The notes under the pieces: model-generated
Seen by the model: the letters and a program-made list of their open reading frames with translations, nothing else
Databases searched by the model: none
Told to the model about the DNA's origin: nothing
Shown here: positions 32,285 through 41,380 of the stretch, piece by piece
How positions within the stretch are numbered: the first letter of the stretch is position 1
How the letters are laid out: each line of letters begins with the position of its first letter
NCBI GenBank assembly: GCA_945871445.1
Contig: CAMBWI010000015.1
Location: 1 to 43,768, forward strand
DNA: 43,768 nt
Direction: 5' to 3'
DNA from: Singulisphaera sp. GP187
GTDB lineage: Bacteria > Planctomycetota > Phycisphaerae > Phycisphaerales > SM1A02
Made by a program: the position numbers and the translations under genes

Positions 32285-34942
32285 ATGGAACGATGGAATC
32301 GTTTTTTCTTGATCATTGCCTTGACGACAATGTTTGTTTGGAATCCATGCGCACTTGCAGTTTTTGACGATACAGAAAGAGACGATGAATCCTCCGCATT
32401 GACAGAGTGGCTGACCCAGGCTGGTCTTGACGAGATTCTCGCAGTTATGCTTGACGAACAAGTACGAAAGGCCGCTACGACTAATCCCGCTGCGATTGCG
32501 CGTTTGTCTGATACATACCTTCGTCTTATTAGTAATGCGTTAGATGAAGATCGAGTTGCGGACTTGCGCAAACGGGTTGAAAAGTTCTTGAGTCGCAACC
32601 AAGTTCCAAGCCAATTCAAATTGCAGATTGCTTTAGGTCGTGCCGATTATCGCATGGCACTCCGAGGCATTGAGCGTTTGCGCCAAGGTCAGGTAAAGAA
32701 AGATGACAAAGCGCAAACAGTCGCATCACTCCTGTATTCACTGCAGTCACTCGATCAACTCTTTGAACAGTTGAAAAAACAGATCGAAGAATTGCGCCTC
32801 CTTGCTGCTGGAACTGACGATCAACAACGGATTGCTTTGCGCGGAGAAATTGATGATGCTTCAGATCTTCTCATGGAGGCAAAGTTTCTTCGAACATGGT
32901 GCAGATATTGGCTTCTTTGGATCGATCGACCGTTTGCAAAGGACCAACCGAATCCCGCATCGCCGTGGCGTCGTCAGGCGACGGAAATTGTAAGCGCATG
33001 GTCTGACCTTCTTGAAACTGGAAAACCTTTACCCGAGCCAAGCGATTGCTCCACTGATCTTCTTTCAGAGCAGTATTACTCTCAGTCGATTCTTGGGATG
33101 GCCTTGACGAAATCCTTACAGAGTGATCTGGCAGTTGCCGATGGTTGGTTCGCGCTTTTGCGACAGAGCGGAGTTTGGGAAGGACTTTCAGATTCATCGG
33201 GCTGGTATCTCCAGGCACTGGTTGATACAGGCTCTTATGATCGAGCCACCGCATTTCTTGCAAAGTCGTCTGAGACTTTAAATTGTCCATCAGTTGTTGG
33301 CGCGGCAGTGCGAGCGGTGGAAGAATCATCCAGCAACCCACAGGCGATCGAGTTTGCAAAGGCTGCCGTGGCAGTCGCTGCAATTCAAGGCGACTTCGGA
33401 TCTGTTCGTCGTATTGCTCGAAAAATTCCAGTACTTGCAGAGGGGGATAGTTTTTCAGCTTGTTTAGCTCGTGGAATTGATTTGTATGACCAAGGTCGCG
33501 CTGCGGAAGAGCCCAAGCTGAAGAAGTCATTTTTAGAAACAGCAGCTCTTGAACTTTCGCTCGCAGTGAAATCTGCACCAAAGGACCGCCAGACCGCGGC
33601 CGCAGTTCAAGAACTTCTTGCATGGTCGCAACGCGGTGCTGGACAACCCTGTGAAGCGGCAGAGTCCTTTTTGTTCGCTTCAAATCAACTTGCTGGAAAT
33701 CGCGCCGACGAATCGCTTTGGAATGCTGTCGAAAGTCTGATCAAAGGTGGATGTCCCGATGCGATAAAAAGCAAGGATTCTCGAGGATACGTTTTGGCGA
33801 GGGAGTATCTCGATCGATTTGAATCGGGAAACCACACAGGCGCTGCAGCTGCACTATTGAGTCAATCCCCACAAGCCGAGAACGACGATATGTTGGCGGA
33901 ACGACTGATGCGTGATGCGCTGCGAGAGGGAGAATCAAGTCCCTTGCGTGAATCTGCCTCATCGCTTCTCTATCGAAGATTTCGAGCCGCACAAGGTTCG
34001 GATCGAGCGAAGGAAGCGAATCGTTTATTGAGTATTCCGCTCGCGCCGATCTCGAGTTGGAAAACAAACTCGATGGACATTGTCGTACGCCAGCAGTTGG
34101 AGGCAGCACTTGATTCCTCGGCTACACAAATTGATGAGGCGAAGAAACTTTTGCAGTTGATCGCAAAGAGATATCCCATTGGCGAAGAGCCGATTGAGTT
34201 TCGCTGCGAACTTGCAGTTCGAAGACTTGCGCTTGCAAATGCGACGCAGAATTTTGAAATGCTGACTGAGGCAATTGCCGCAGTTCGAAAAGTTTCAGAC
34301 ATGCAGTGGCGTGCAGTGGCTGAGGGCATTTTTATTCGTACTGCGGAATTGATGATTCAGCAAGGAGTGTTGACGCCACAGCAGACTTTGGAATGCCAAT
34401 TCTCATTGGTGACTGCACGAAGATCCTTCCTTGATACGGCTCGGAAATCAGCTGACTCACAGCGAGCAGATATGGCCAACATTCAACTGGGTTTGGCATT
34501 ATTGAATGCTGCACGCACGCTGCGATCGAATGTCTCGGCGGGAATCTCACCTCCGGCGGGATTCGATGCACAGGCACTATCAAAAGAGGCGCTGGCGATT
34601 TCGAAAGAGATTCTTGACCATCGACCTGATGATGCACAGGCATTCGCACTGATGGCGGATGCAGGTATTGCATCGGGCGATTTCAATGCTGCGTTTGAGG
34701 CACTTTCACGTTTGGTCGGCGCACTTCCAGCCCGTTCTGATGCATGGTTTGAACGCAAGGCGGATTTGTGCGAATTGATGGTGAAGTCGGATCCTGATGA
34801 AGTCCGAAAGATTTTGACTCAGCATGTTGTACTGATTCCAGACTGGGGACCCGGTGTTGGTGGAGTTCGATTGAAAGCTTTGGCAGATCGCTTGGGAATC
34901 GTATCGCAGCAAACTCCTGTCGAAGGCAAAGACAAACAGTGA
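32285..34942 (+). CDS. Large periplasmic TPR-like protein
   Basis: About 885 residues. It begins with a signal peptide (MERWNRFFLIIALTTMFVW to about residue 25) and continues as mostly helical repeats of 30-40 residues with TPR/SEL1-like spacing (ESLWNAVESLIKGG, DDAQAFALMADAGIASGDFN). I find no catalytic motif. The ATG at 32285 is chosen because it begins the signal peptide; one at 32246 would add 13 residues and overlap the ExbD gene by 20 nt. It likely provides an extended scaffold in the periplasm for the ExbB/ExbD machine. Confidence 0.72.
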   Translation: MERWNRFFLIIALTTMFVWNPCALAVFDDTERDDESSALTEWLTQAGLDEILAVMLDEQVRKAATTNPAAIARLSDTYLRLISNALDEDRVADLRKRVEKFLSRNQVPSQFKLQIALGRADYRMALRGIERLRQGQVKKDDKAQTVASLLYSLQSLDQLFEQLKKQIEELRLLAAGTDDQQRIALRGEIDDASDLLMEAKFLRTWCRYWLLWIDRPFAKDQPNPASPWRRQATEIVSAWSDLLETGKPLPEPSDCSTDLLSEQYYSQSILGMALTKSLQSDLAVADGWFALLRQSGVWEGLSDSSGWYLQALVDTGSYDRATAFLAKSSETLNCPSVVGAAVRAVEESSSNPQAIEFAKAAVAVAAIQGDFGSVRRIARKIPVLAEGDSFSACLARGIDLYDQGRAAEEPKLKKSFLETAALELSLAVKSAPKDRQTAAAVQELLAWSQRGAGQPCEAAESFLFASNQLAGNRADESLWNAVESLIKGGCPDAIKSKDSRGYVLAREYLDRFESGNHTGAAAALLSQSPQAENDDMLAERLMRDALREGESSPLRESASSLLYRRFRAAQGSDRAKEANRLLSIPLAPISSWKTNSMDIVVRQQLEAALDSSATQIDEAKKLLQLIAKRYPIGEEPIEFRCELAVRRLALANATQNFEMLTEAIAAVRKVSDMQWRAVAEGIFIRTAELMIQQGVLTPQQTLECQFSLVTARRSFLDTARKSADSQRADMANIQLGLALLNAARTLRSNVSAGISPPAGFDAQALSKEALAISKEILDHRPDDAQAFALMADAGIASGDFNAAFEALSRLVGALPARSDAWFERKADLCELMVKSDPDEVRKILTQHVVLIPDWGPGVGGVRLKALADRLGIVSQQTPVEGKDKQ

Positions 34943-37485
34943 GCGCCGCTCGACAAATGCTGAATCTGCCTATGGATTCGGATGATTGTGCTTTAATCGG
35001 TGTACCACATCGATCCACTCGTGCGCAAATCATTCATGCCGCGCAGGGGAGGTTGAACGCAATCGCGGCACATCCCCAAGCGGAAAGTCAAGAGGCGCAA
35101 GTTGCTCGACTAGAAATTCGTGATGCAGCTCAGAGATTGGCTGCACTTGCAGCGATAGCAAGAGAGCAGAAGAGCATTCAACCACGCCGCTTGCAATTTG
35201 GTTCGATTGCTGCTGCAGTCTTGATGCGCAGGAATCCTCGGCGTGCGCATATGTTTTTGGCTCAAATGAAGATGGATGCGCCAACGCATTCAAGTTCGCC
35301 AAGAAACAACGCGCGTCTGATTCAAAACTCAGTTGAAAGGGAACCAGATCAAGTTCGTAAAGTCCCGTGGTTGCTCGTCACTTTTGTCGCGCTTTCCATT
35401 GTTGGTTTCATTGTCGAGATCATTTTTCTGCGTGCGCAAATGCAGACGACGACAGTTCGCGAGGATTCGAAGAAGTCGCAGACCAGTCAAGAAGATCCAG
35501 TTGCAGATGATTCCAAAAGCTTGGCTGTCAAGCCAGCGAAAGTGGAAGATCCCATTCCTGCGCCAGTTATTGACTCGATTCTGCCCAGCCCGATTGGCGA
35601 TGGAGTTCCAAGCAGAAATAGAACATCAAGCGCAATCAATGAGGCAAGCAGATTGCTCCGCAATCGTTGGCAACGCGCGGCGCGTGTGGCGGTAGAAATT
35701 CCATACGAAGAATCGGCGCTCATCACTTCTGACAGTGTCGATCCACTGGAAGAATCCTTGCGGCAATCGATCTTGCTCGAGAGAATCTTTTCGCTTGATT
35801 TGGCTGCGCGTCAATTAGAAGCGGGGGATGATCGATCCGCAAGTTTGTTGCTCGATGCAATTTCGACAGATTCATCGATCACGCTCGCAGCGCGCATGCT
35901 GCTGGCAAGCCCAGCTTCTATGGAGATTGATGGCGAATTGAGTAAGGCTCTTGAACGATTTCCTGGAACGAATCAAGGGCGTATCGCACTTCTTCGTTCG
36001 TTTCGTACTCGCCCTTCGCCGCCGGGAAATCTTGATGCGCAAACGCTTGTTCAGGAAGCGCTCAAGGGGCCGAGTCGTGCAAGCCGAACTATTGCGCAAG
36101 CAATTCTTGTCGATCGAGGCCTTGATGCTCTCAATGTTCTTGAAGCGGTTGAAGAAAGATTTACGGAGTTGGTAAATGATCCAGCTCATTTTGGCATGAT
36201 TCGCGCATTCAGCGGTCTCGATCCCAACGGAATCGAAGGTGCTCCTGCGGCTCGTGCGGCAATCATCGAGAAGATCATCATGCTTCGTGGGTCGTGGATG
36301 AAGCAACTTGATATCGCATCGCAAGATGTTGTCATGACACTAAGAAAAATCGCAACATTGATGCGAATTACATCTCCACCTAAAGAGGCTTCAGAACTCT
36401 TGCGTACGATCAATCCGAAGTATTCAACTCGCCAACTGCGGATGGGTGCATTGAACGATGATGGCGTACTGCACGCACTTGTTCAGAATGGAACAGCCTT
36501 ACTGCGAGACCAAGCATCGACGCTGAAAGTTCGTCGGCCAGCGGATCACGCCATGATTGACCAAGTGGTATTTGATGCGATGCTCGAGCGAAGTCGCGCG
36601 AAAACTGCTCTTGGACAAGCAATTATTAATGCACGGGGAATATTGTCGGTCGATGCGATTCAGTTGGGAGTTCCTTCACTTCAAGTGCAAGCGGATCATT
36701 CTGTCCCAGCACCGGCTTCGCTTCGGTGGGATGTTGTGTTGCCGCCAGAGATCATGGCTCGCTGGCAGCGCAGACTTGAAGCGCTGACGCCATCAAACCC
36801 AGTTGCATATCTAAAACTTGCGGAAGAAGTTGCAGACGAATCGAATGATGCTGGCAGTCAGATGCTTGCCCGACAACTTTATTCGTTGGCTGGTGGATTG
36901 GATGCGGAAAATCTTGGAACGAGCGCGGCTCTGGGACTCGCAGCTTTGGAGAATGAAAAAACGACGGAAGGTCGCATCGCAAGTCAGCGTTGGATCGCAA
37001 TTGCTCAACGATGGACAATGGTTCAAATTCCAAACCGTGACGACGCAGCGGGTGGAGTTGACACCGTTGGATCAGCTGTGCGGCTTGGAGCTGTTGAAGC
37101 AATTGTGCATTATCGCCGTGGATATGGAAGGCGGGCGAATGATCGACTGAAAAATCTACAAGTTCGATCGTTCTTTGATTCGTTTATGCGGAGCGTTCCT
37201 GGAGGAGTCGAAGAGTTTGACAGACTCTCGGCGATTCATACCAAGGGGACGCCACCACCTCTGTCCGAAGAGACAATCAACGCACTTCTGCGAGTTGAAC
37301 ATGGATTACTACGGCCGAAAAGTCTTTACTGGTCCGATGCAATTTCAATGGGTGAGGGAAGTCCAACATTTGATGCGCCCATCGGAACTGCGGCGGAAAT
37401 TTTTGGCGTTGATCCATCGCTGAATCGTTGGGCACCAAGCGGATGGATCAAGGGCGATGGCGTTGGTTCGATCAAGAACAAGTAA
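34939..37485 (+). CDS. Membrane protein with J-like N-terminus and helical-repeat domain
   Basis: 848 residues. The cytosolic N-terminus (about 15-75) resembles a J-domain in layout: LIGVPHRSTRAQIIHAAQGR followed by helices, with an AHPQ at the place of HPD, so the co-chaperone residue set is lost. One transmembrane helix follows (about 143-164, VPWLLVTFVALSIVGFIVEI). Then comes a linker rich in Ser/Pro and a long helical-repeat periplasmic part. The GTG start overlaps the preceding stop by 4 nt. It is the last gene of the operon, convergent with metB. I do not recognise a named family; the architecture fits an adaptor spanning the inner membrane. Confidence 0.7.
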   Translation: MSAARQMLNLPMDSDDCALIGVPHRSTRAQIIHAAQGRLNAIAAHPQAESQEAQVARLEIRDAAQRLAALAAIAREQKSIQPRRLQFGSIAAAVLMRRNPRRAHMFLAQMKMDAPTHSSSPRNNARLIQNSVEREPDQVRKVPWLLVTFVALSIVGFIVEIIFLRAQMQTTTVREDSKKSQTSQEDPVADDSKSLAVKPAKVEDPIPAPVIDSILPSPIGDGVPSRNRTSSAINEASRLLRNRWQRAARVAVEIPYEESALITSDSVDPLEESLRQSILLERIFSLDLAARQLEAGDDRSASLLLDAISTDSSITLAARMLLASPASMEIDGELSKALERFPGTNQGRIALLRSFRTRPSPPGNLDAQTLVQEALKGPSRASRTIAQAILVDRGLDALNVLEAVEERFTELVNDPAHFGMIRAFSGLDPNGIEGAPAARAAIIEKIIMLRGSWMKQLDIASQDVVMTLRKIATLMRITSPPKEASELLRTINPKYSTRQLRMGALNDDGVLHALVQNGTALLRDQASTLKVRRPADHAMIDQVVFDAMLERSRAKTALGQAIINARGILSVDAIQLGVPSLQVQADHSVPAPASLRWDVVLPPEIMARWQRRLEALTPSNPVAYLKLAEEVADESNDAGSQMLARQLYSLAGGLDAENLGTSAALGLAALENEKTTEGRIASQRWIAIAQRWTMVQIPNRDDAAGGVDTVGSAVRLGAVEAIVHYRRGYGRRANDRLKNLQVRSFFDSFMRSVPGGVEEFDRLSAIHTKGTPPPLSEETINALLRVEHGLLRPKSLYWSDAISMGEGSPTFDAPIGTAAEIFGVDPSLNRWAPSGWIKGDGVGSIKNK

Positions 37486-37507
37486 CGCTTCCTTCTTTCG
37501 CTTGCTC

Positions 37508-38716
37508 TTACGATTTTCCGCCAAGAGCCTGAGCCAAGTCTGCAATCAGATCATCTGGGTTTTCAATTCCAACTGAAAGTCTCACCAGCGAATCCATAAT
37601 TCCAAGTGCTTCGCGTTCTGCTGTTGGAACGCTTGCGTGAGTCATAATTGCAGGATGTTCGATCAGACTCTCGACGCCGCCAAGGCTTTCGGCGAGTGCG
37701 AAGAGATGAACGCGCTCGAGGAAATTTCGACTTTCTGCAATGCCACCTTGCAAATGAATGGTGATCATTCCGCCAAATGCAGGCACGCCATTCAATCTCA
37801 TTTGTCGCGCAGCAAGTGCGTGTTGTGGATGTGACGCAAGGCCGGGATAGACAACAGTTTTGACTGCGGGCTGAGTTGTCAACCACTGGGCAATTTTCTG
37901 AGCAGATTCGCAGTGCTGCTTCATGCGAATTGCAAGAGTCTTTGCGCCGCGCAGGGTGAGATATGCATCGAATGGTCCCATCACGCTGCCAATCGCATTC
38001 TGCATAAAGCGCAGTTTCTCCGCGAGATCTCGCCGAGATGTCACCAAGCAACCGCCAACAACATCACTGTGTCCGCCAAGATATTTTGTCGTTGAGTGCA
38101 TCACGATATCGATGCCGCATTCGAGTGGTCGTTGCAATATTGGCGATGCGAATGTGTTGTCGACCACCGTGATTGCGCCACACGCACGACCAACTCTCGC
38201 AACCGCATTGATGTCGACAACTTTCAATGTTGGATTTGTCGGTGTCTCCGCCCAAATCATTTGTGGCTTACATTCTTTCGCAGCACGTTCGAGCGCAGCC
38301 GCATCGCTCATATCAACAAAGACAACCTTCAAACCTTGCGTACGCTGACGAACGCGTTGCAGTAATCGATTCGTGCCGCCATACACATCATCCATGCACA
38401 TGATCGTCTGACCCGCATCCAGCAATTCCAAGCATGTCGCAATTGCCGCAAGTCCGCTGGCGAATGCGAATCCACCTTGCGTGCGATCATCTTCTTCGGT
38501 CAGCCCAGTTGATTCGAGATTTGCCAAACATCTTTCGAGCGCAAACCGAGTCACATTATGACTGCGCGAATATTCGAATCCTTTGTGCACCCCAGGGGAC
38601 TCTTGGATGAATGTTGAAGATGTATAAATCGGCGGCATCACCGCGCCGGTTGTTGGGTCGGGACGCTGTCCGCCGTGAATGCAACGGCTTTCGATATGCA
38701 GTGGCTTTGGGCTCAT
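37508..38716 (-). CDS. metB: Cystathionine gamma-synthase / gamma-lyase family PLP enzyme
   Basis: A Cys/Met-metabolism PLP enzyme of 402 residues. The PLP lysine is in MHSTTKYLGGHSDVVGG, with AETPTNPTLKVVD and VVDNTFASP upstream. The usual YSRSGNPTR reads YSRSHNVTR here. It could be cystathionine gamma-synthase (MetB), gamma-lyase or a homocysteine-forming homologue; sequence alone does not separate them, so metB is tentative. The ATG at 38716 gives the normal length; an upstream start at 38860 would read through the 13-bp array. It follows ssb after a terminator hairpin. Confidence 0.85.
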   Translation of the reverse strand: MSPKPLHIESRCIHGGQRPDPTTGAVMPPIYTSSTFIQESPGVHKGFEYSRSHNVTRFALERCLANLESTGLTEEDDRTQGGFAFASGLAAIATCLELLDAGQTIMCMDDVYGGTNRLLQRVRQRTQGLKVVFVDMSDAAALERAAKECKPQMIWAETPTNPTLKVVDINAVARVGRACGAITVVDNTFASPILQRPLECGIDIVMHSTTKYLGGHSDVVGGCLVTSRRDLAEKLRFMQNAIGSVMGPFDAYLTLRGAKTLAIRMKQHCESAQKIAQWLTTQPAVKTVVYPGLASHPQHALAARQMRLNGVPAFGGMITIHLQGGIAESRNFLERVHLFALAESLGGVESLIEHPAIMTHASVPTAEREALGIMDSLVRLSVGIENPDDLIADLAQALGGKS

Positions 38717-38751
38717 AGTTGCAAGGGTAACGAATGCGCTCGCCTTTCGTT

Positions 38752-38812
38752 GCATTCCGCCATCGCATTCCGCCATCGCATTCCGCCATCGCATTCCGCC
38801 ATCGCATTCCGC
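38752..38812. repeat. 13-bp tandem repeat upstream of metB
   Basis: Units of GCATTCCGCCATC start at 38752, 38765, 38778 and 38791, with a fifth partly diverged unit at 38804. They are identical over four copies, so recent. The array lies 36 bp before the metB ATG, within the expected leader or promoter region. Confidence 0.9.
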
Positions 38813-38830
38813 GCCCACAAAAACAGCCAA

Positions 38831-38867
38831 GCGGGATTTGGGAACCTCAGGCATTCCCAAACCCCGC
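38831..38867 (-). terminator. Intrinsic terminator of ssb
   Basis: Arms 38831-38844 (GCGGGATTTGGGAA) and 38854-38867 pair over 14 positions with one mismatch; loop 38845-38853. On the minus strand it is followed by TTGGCTGTTTTTG, so a T-tract is close. It begins 40 nt after the ssb stop and separates ssb from metB. Confidence 0.75.
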
Positions 38868-38907
38868 CATCACATTTCATGAACTGGCGTTGCGAATGAA
38901 TTCCAAA

Positions 38908-39363
38908 TCAGAACGGAATGTCTTCCTCTGGAGTTGGAACATGACCTTCGCCACCACCGCTTGGTGCTGATCGAAAATTGCTTCCTTGATTGCTCGCTGC
39001 GCCTTCGCCACCACCACCGCCGCCGCCACCAGTTGGACTGCCAATGAACTGAAAGTTTTCGATGACGACTCGCATCTTCGATCGCTTCTGTCCATCCTTG
39101 TCAGTCCATTGGTCTAACTTCAGCCTGCCTTCGATGAACACAGGTCGTCCTTTCGAGAGGTACTGCTTCATTACTTCGGCAGTGCGCCCCCAAGCTTCGC
39201 AATCGACGAAGGTCGTTTCTTCACGATCCTCGCCTTCCTTGGTTCGGTATCGCCGATTCACGGCAAGACCAATTTCAGCAACGGACTGATTGCCCGCAAT
39301 GCTCTTGAGTTCGACGTCCCGCGTGAGATTTCCCATTAGTAAAACTTTGTTGTAACTCGCCAT
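38908..39363 (-). CDS. ssb: Single-stranded DNA-binding protein
   Basis: The OB-fold starts MASYNKVLLMGNLTRDVELK, with FVDCEAWGRTAEVMKQYLSKG in the core. Gly-rich linker and the acidic C-terminal tip EEDIPF, the docking site for partner proteins, are present. Length is 151 residues. The ATG at 39363 is chosen by homology; an upstream in-frame start at 39438 lacks similarity. ssb follows rpsF, as is common, but rpsR (S18) and rplI are not here. Confidence 0.96.
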   Translation of the reverse strand: MASYNKVLLMGNLTRDVELKSIAGNQSVAEIGLAVNRRYRTKEGEDREETTFVDCEAWGRTAEVMKQYLSKGRPVFIEGRLKLDQWTDKDGQKRSKMRVVIENFQFIGSPTGGGGGGGGEGAASNQGSNFRSAPSGGGEGHVPTPEEDIPF

Positions 39364-39426
39364 AGTGTGGCCTCCTGATCTCGATCTTATCTGCTCGCCA
39401 GTCGAAACATCAAAAACATGAAAAAA

Positions 39427-39501
39427 TTCCCCGACCATTTTTTATGGCGCGGGGAAGTGTTTTCTCAGGTCAGGCCCATTCCTGTCCAAAGACGGGAATG
39501 G
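39427..39501 (-). terminator. Two hairpins between rpsF and ssb
   Basis: The first is TTCCCCG (39427-39433) with CGGGGAA (39450-39456), with an inner CCAT/ATGG pairing around a T-rich loop. The second is CCATTCCTGTC (39476-39486) with GACGGGAATGG (39491-39501), 11 bp with one wobble and a 4-nt loop. They lie between the rpsF stop and the ssb start on the minus strand. They may attenuate or stabilise the transcript, adjusting the S6 to SSB ratio. Confidence 0.5.
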
Positions 39502-39522
39502 CGAAGGGGGTCAGCCCTTCGA

Positions 39523-39960
39523 TCAGTCCATCATCATGATATTTGGAGCGTTTTCGGCTTCGGCATCGGCAGCCTCAGTGGTCTGCTTGCGAAGTTTGGC
39601 TTCCATGACCAGACGAGCCTGGCCTTCAGCATCCTGCATCTGTTCCATAGAAAGATGGTCTGCTTTCACGATCATTGCGCGCAGCATGCGCTCAGAGAGA
39701 GTGCAGTCTCGTTCGATTGAAACGATGGCAGATGTCGGGGCTGTGAAATAAGCGAGGAAATAAACTCCGCGCTTATTGCTCTTGATGTCATAGGCGAGCC
39801 GACGCTCATCCCACTTGACGAGGCTGACGATTTCGCCACCGTGGCGAGTGATCGATTCACGAACATGATCCGAAGCCGCTGCAAGATCTGCGGTGACGGC
39901 TTGAGGGAAGAGGAACATACCTTCGTATTGGCGAATGGTTGTTTTTGTTGCAGTAGACAT
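39523..39960 (-). CDS. rpsF: 30S ribosomal protein S6 (bS6)
   Basis: S6 forms a dimer with S18 on the 30S platform. Blocks are RQYEGMFLFPQAVTADLAAA, the WDERRLAYDIKSNKRGVYFL strand pair and the LSERMLRAMIVK region. Length is 145 residues, against a typical 95-135, with an acidic Ala/Glu tail ending in Met-Met-Met-Asp. AAGGAG precedes the ATG. Confidence 0.95.
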   Translation of the reverse strand: MSTATKTTIRQYEGMFLFPQAVTADLAAASDHVRESITRHGGEIVSLVKWDERRLAYDIKSNKRGVYFLAYFTAPTSAIVSIERDCTLSERMLRAMIVKADHLSMEQMQDAEGQARLVMEAKLRKQTTEAADAEAENAPNIMMMD

Positions 39961-40004
39961 TTGATACTCCTTAAAATTACTTCTTTAAAAAACGTATAGA
40001 ACGG

Positions 40005-40613
40005 TCAAGATTGATTCTCAGGTGTAACGCCAGTCGTGGCGCTCACCTTTCGGTTGAACTGATTCATTGTTGCCGCGAGTCCTTCGCGACACCAGAGTTG
40101 GACGGCATTGCATGCATCTTCGATTGACTCTTCGACGAGTGGCTTCTGATCGTCTGTGAAACGACCAAGCACATAATCTGCCTGCGGAATCACGCCAGGT
40201 TTGTCGATGCCAATTCGGCAGCGACACCAGTCGGGTGATCCCAATGCAGCGAGAATGTCGGTCAGCCCATTATGGCCGCCCGCACCACCTTCACCACGAA
40301 TGCGAATCGTTCCGCACGGAAGATCCAAGTCGTCGGCAATCACGATGAGTTCGCTCTTCGCGTTCATCTTGAAAAATCCAATCGCCTCGGCGACCGCGAG
40401 TCCTGATCGATTCATAAATGTCGTTGGCTTCAGCAAGAGCACTCGTTGGCCAGCAATCTCGGCTTCGACAGTCAATCCGTTGAAGCGCGCGCGCGCAGAT
40501 CCCGATGGATCTGAGAAGCGACGAGCCAAACGGTCGATCACTTCGTACCCGACATTGTGTCGAGTTCGAGAGTATTCGGGGCCAGGATTGCCAAGACCAA
40601 CAATCAACTTCAT
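40005..40613 (-). CDS. pth: Peptidyl-tRNA hydrolase
   Basis: Recycles tRNA from peptidyl-tRNA released by stalled ribosomes. MKLIVGLGNPGPEYSRTRHN carries the Asn and the catalytic His, and ADDLDLPCGTIRIRGEGGAG holds the Asp and Gly loop. Length is 202 residues. ATG at 40613 is preceded by a GGA element; a GTG at 40625 would add four residues. It lies between rplY and rpsF. Confidence 0.96.
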   Translation of the reverse strand: MKLIVGLGNPGPEYSRTRHNVGYEVIDRLARRFSDPSGSARARFNGLTVEAEIAGQRVLLLKPTTFMNRSGLAVAEAIGFFKMNAKSELIVIADDLDLPCGTIRIRGEGGAGGHNGLTDILAALGSPDWCRCRIGIDKPGVIPQADYVLGRFTDDQKPLVEESIEDACNAVQLWCREGLAATMNQFNRKVSATTGVTPENQS

Positions 40614-40662
40614 GCTGATTTCCACATAAAAAGAGGTCGAAAATGTTCAGAAACAATGTGCA

Positions 40663-41340
40663 TTATTTCTTCTTATCTGCCTTCTTGTCGTCGCCAGCAG
40701 CAGCTGCAGGGTCTTCCTTCTTGGCAGTGAGGACTTCAGGTTCGGCTGCTGCAACAGCAGTTGTCGCAGCTTCGCCGGTTGCTTCTTCAAGCACAAGAAC
40801 GACTCGAGCCAACGCGGAGTGAGGATTGCTGACGGCGGTCAAGCCAGCTGCAAGCTTCAATTGCGCGACGGTCATGAGGTCGCCAGCCATATTGGTCAAA
40901 TCGACGCGAATAGATTCTGGAATGTCTCGCACCTTGCAGCGCAATTCAAGTTCAGAAATATCGTGTGTCAATACGGCGCCGACTCGCTTGGCAGAGTCTG
41001 GAACTCCGATGAAGTTGATCGCCACGCTCACGGTGACTTCTTCATCAAGATTGACGCGAGTTAGATCGACATGAATGACATTGTCACCCATCCAACCGAA
41101 CTGCAATTCCTTCACGAGACAAGTCTCGGATGTTCCGCCGTTCACTTTGACTTCGAAGACGTGCAGTCCGCGGCGCAGCGCAGAAAGCATTGTCTTCTCG
41201 TCAACGCTGACGGGAGTTGGTTGACTGCCGTGGCCGTAAATCACCGCAGGGAGTTGTCCCTTGGTGCGAAGGCGTTTGGCATATCGGGTTCCCAATCGCT
41301 CTCGCGGAAGGGCATCTAGGACGGGTACTTCATGACTCAT
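40663..41340 (-). CDS. rplY: 50S ribosomal protein bL25 / general stress protein CTC
   Basis: Binds 5S rRNA. The N-terminal RERLGTRYAKRLRTKGQLPA and the beta-barrel block IYGHGSQPTPVSVDE are typical. A TL5-type C-domain follows (about 95-185, with INFIGVPDSAKRVGAVLTHD), so this is the two-domain CTC form of 225 residues. An Ala/Lys-rich tail ends it. AGGAGA precedes the ATG. The gene lies between prs and pth, the same order as prs-ctc-pth in Bacillus. Confidence 0.95.
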   Translation of the reverse strand: MSHEVPVLDALPRERLGTRYAKRLRTKGQLPAVIYGHGSQPTPVSVDEKTMLSALRRGLHVFEVKVNGGTSETCLVKELQFGWMGDNVIHVDLTRVNLDEEVTVSVAINFIGVPDSAKRVGAVLTHDISELELRCKVRDIPESIRVDLTNMAGDLMTVAQLKLAAGLTAVSNPHSALARVVLVLEEATGEAATTAVAAAEPEVLTAKKEDPAAAAGDDKKADKKK

Positions 41341-41380
41341 AAAAATCTCCTGTTTTCAAGTAAAAAATGAACGCAAACAA

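Noticed and set aside
38717-38860. N-terminal extension of metB starting at 38860
   Set aside because: It translates the 13-bp array and the terminator arm; the internal ATG begins at the conserved family N-terminus.
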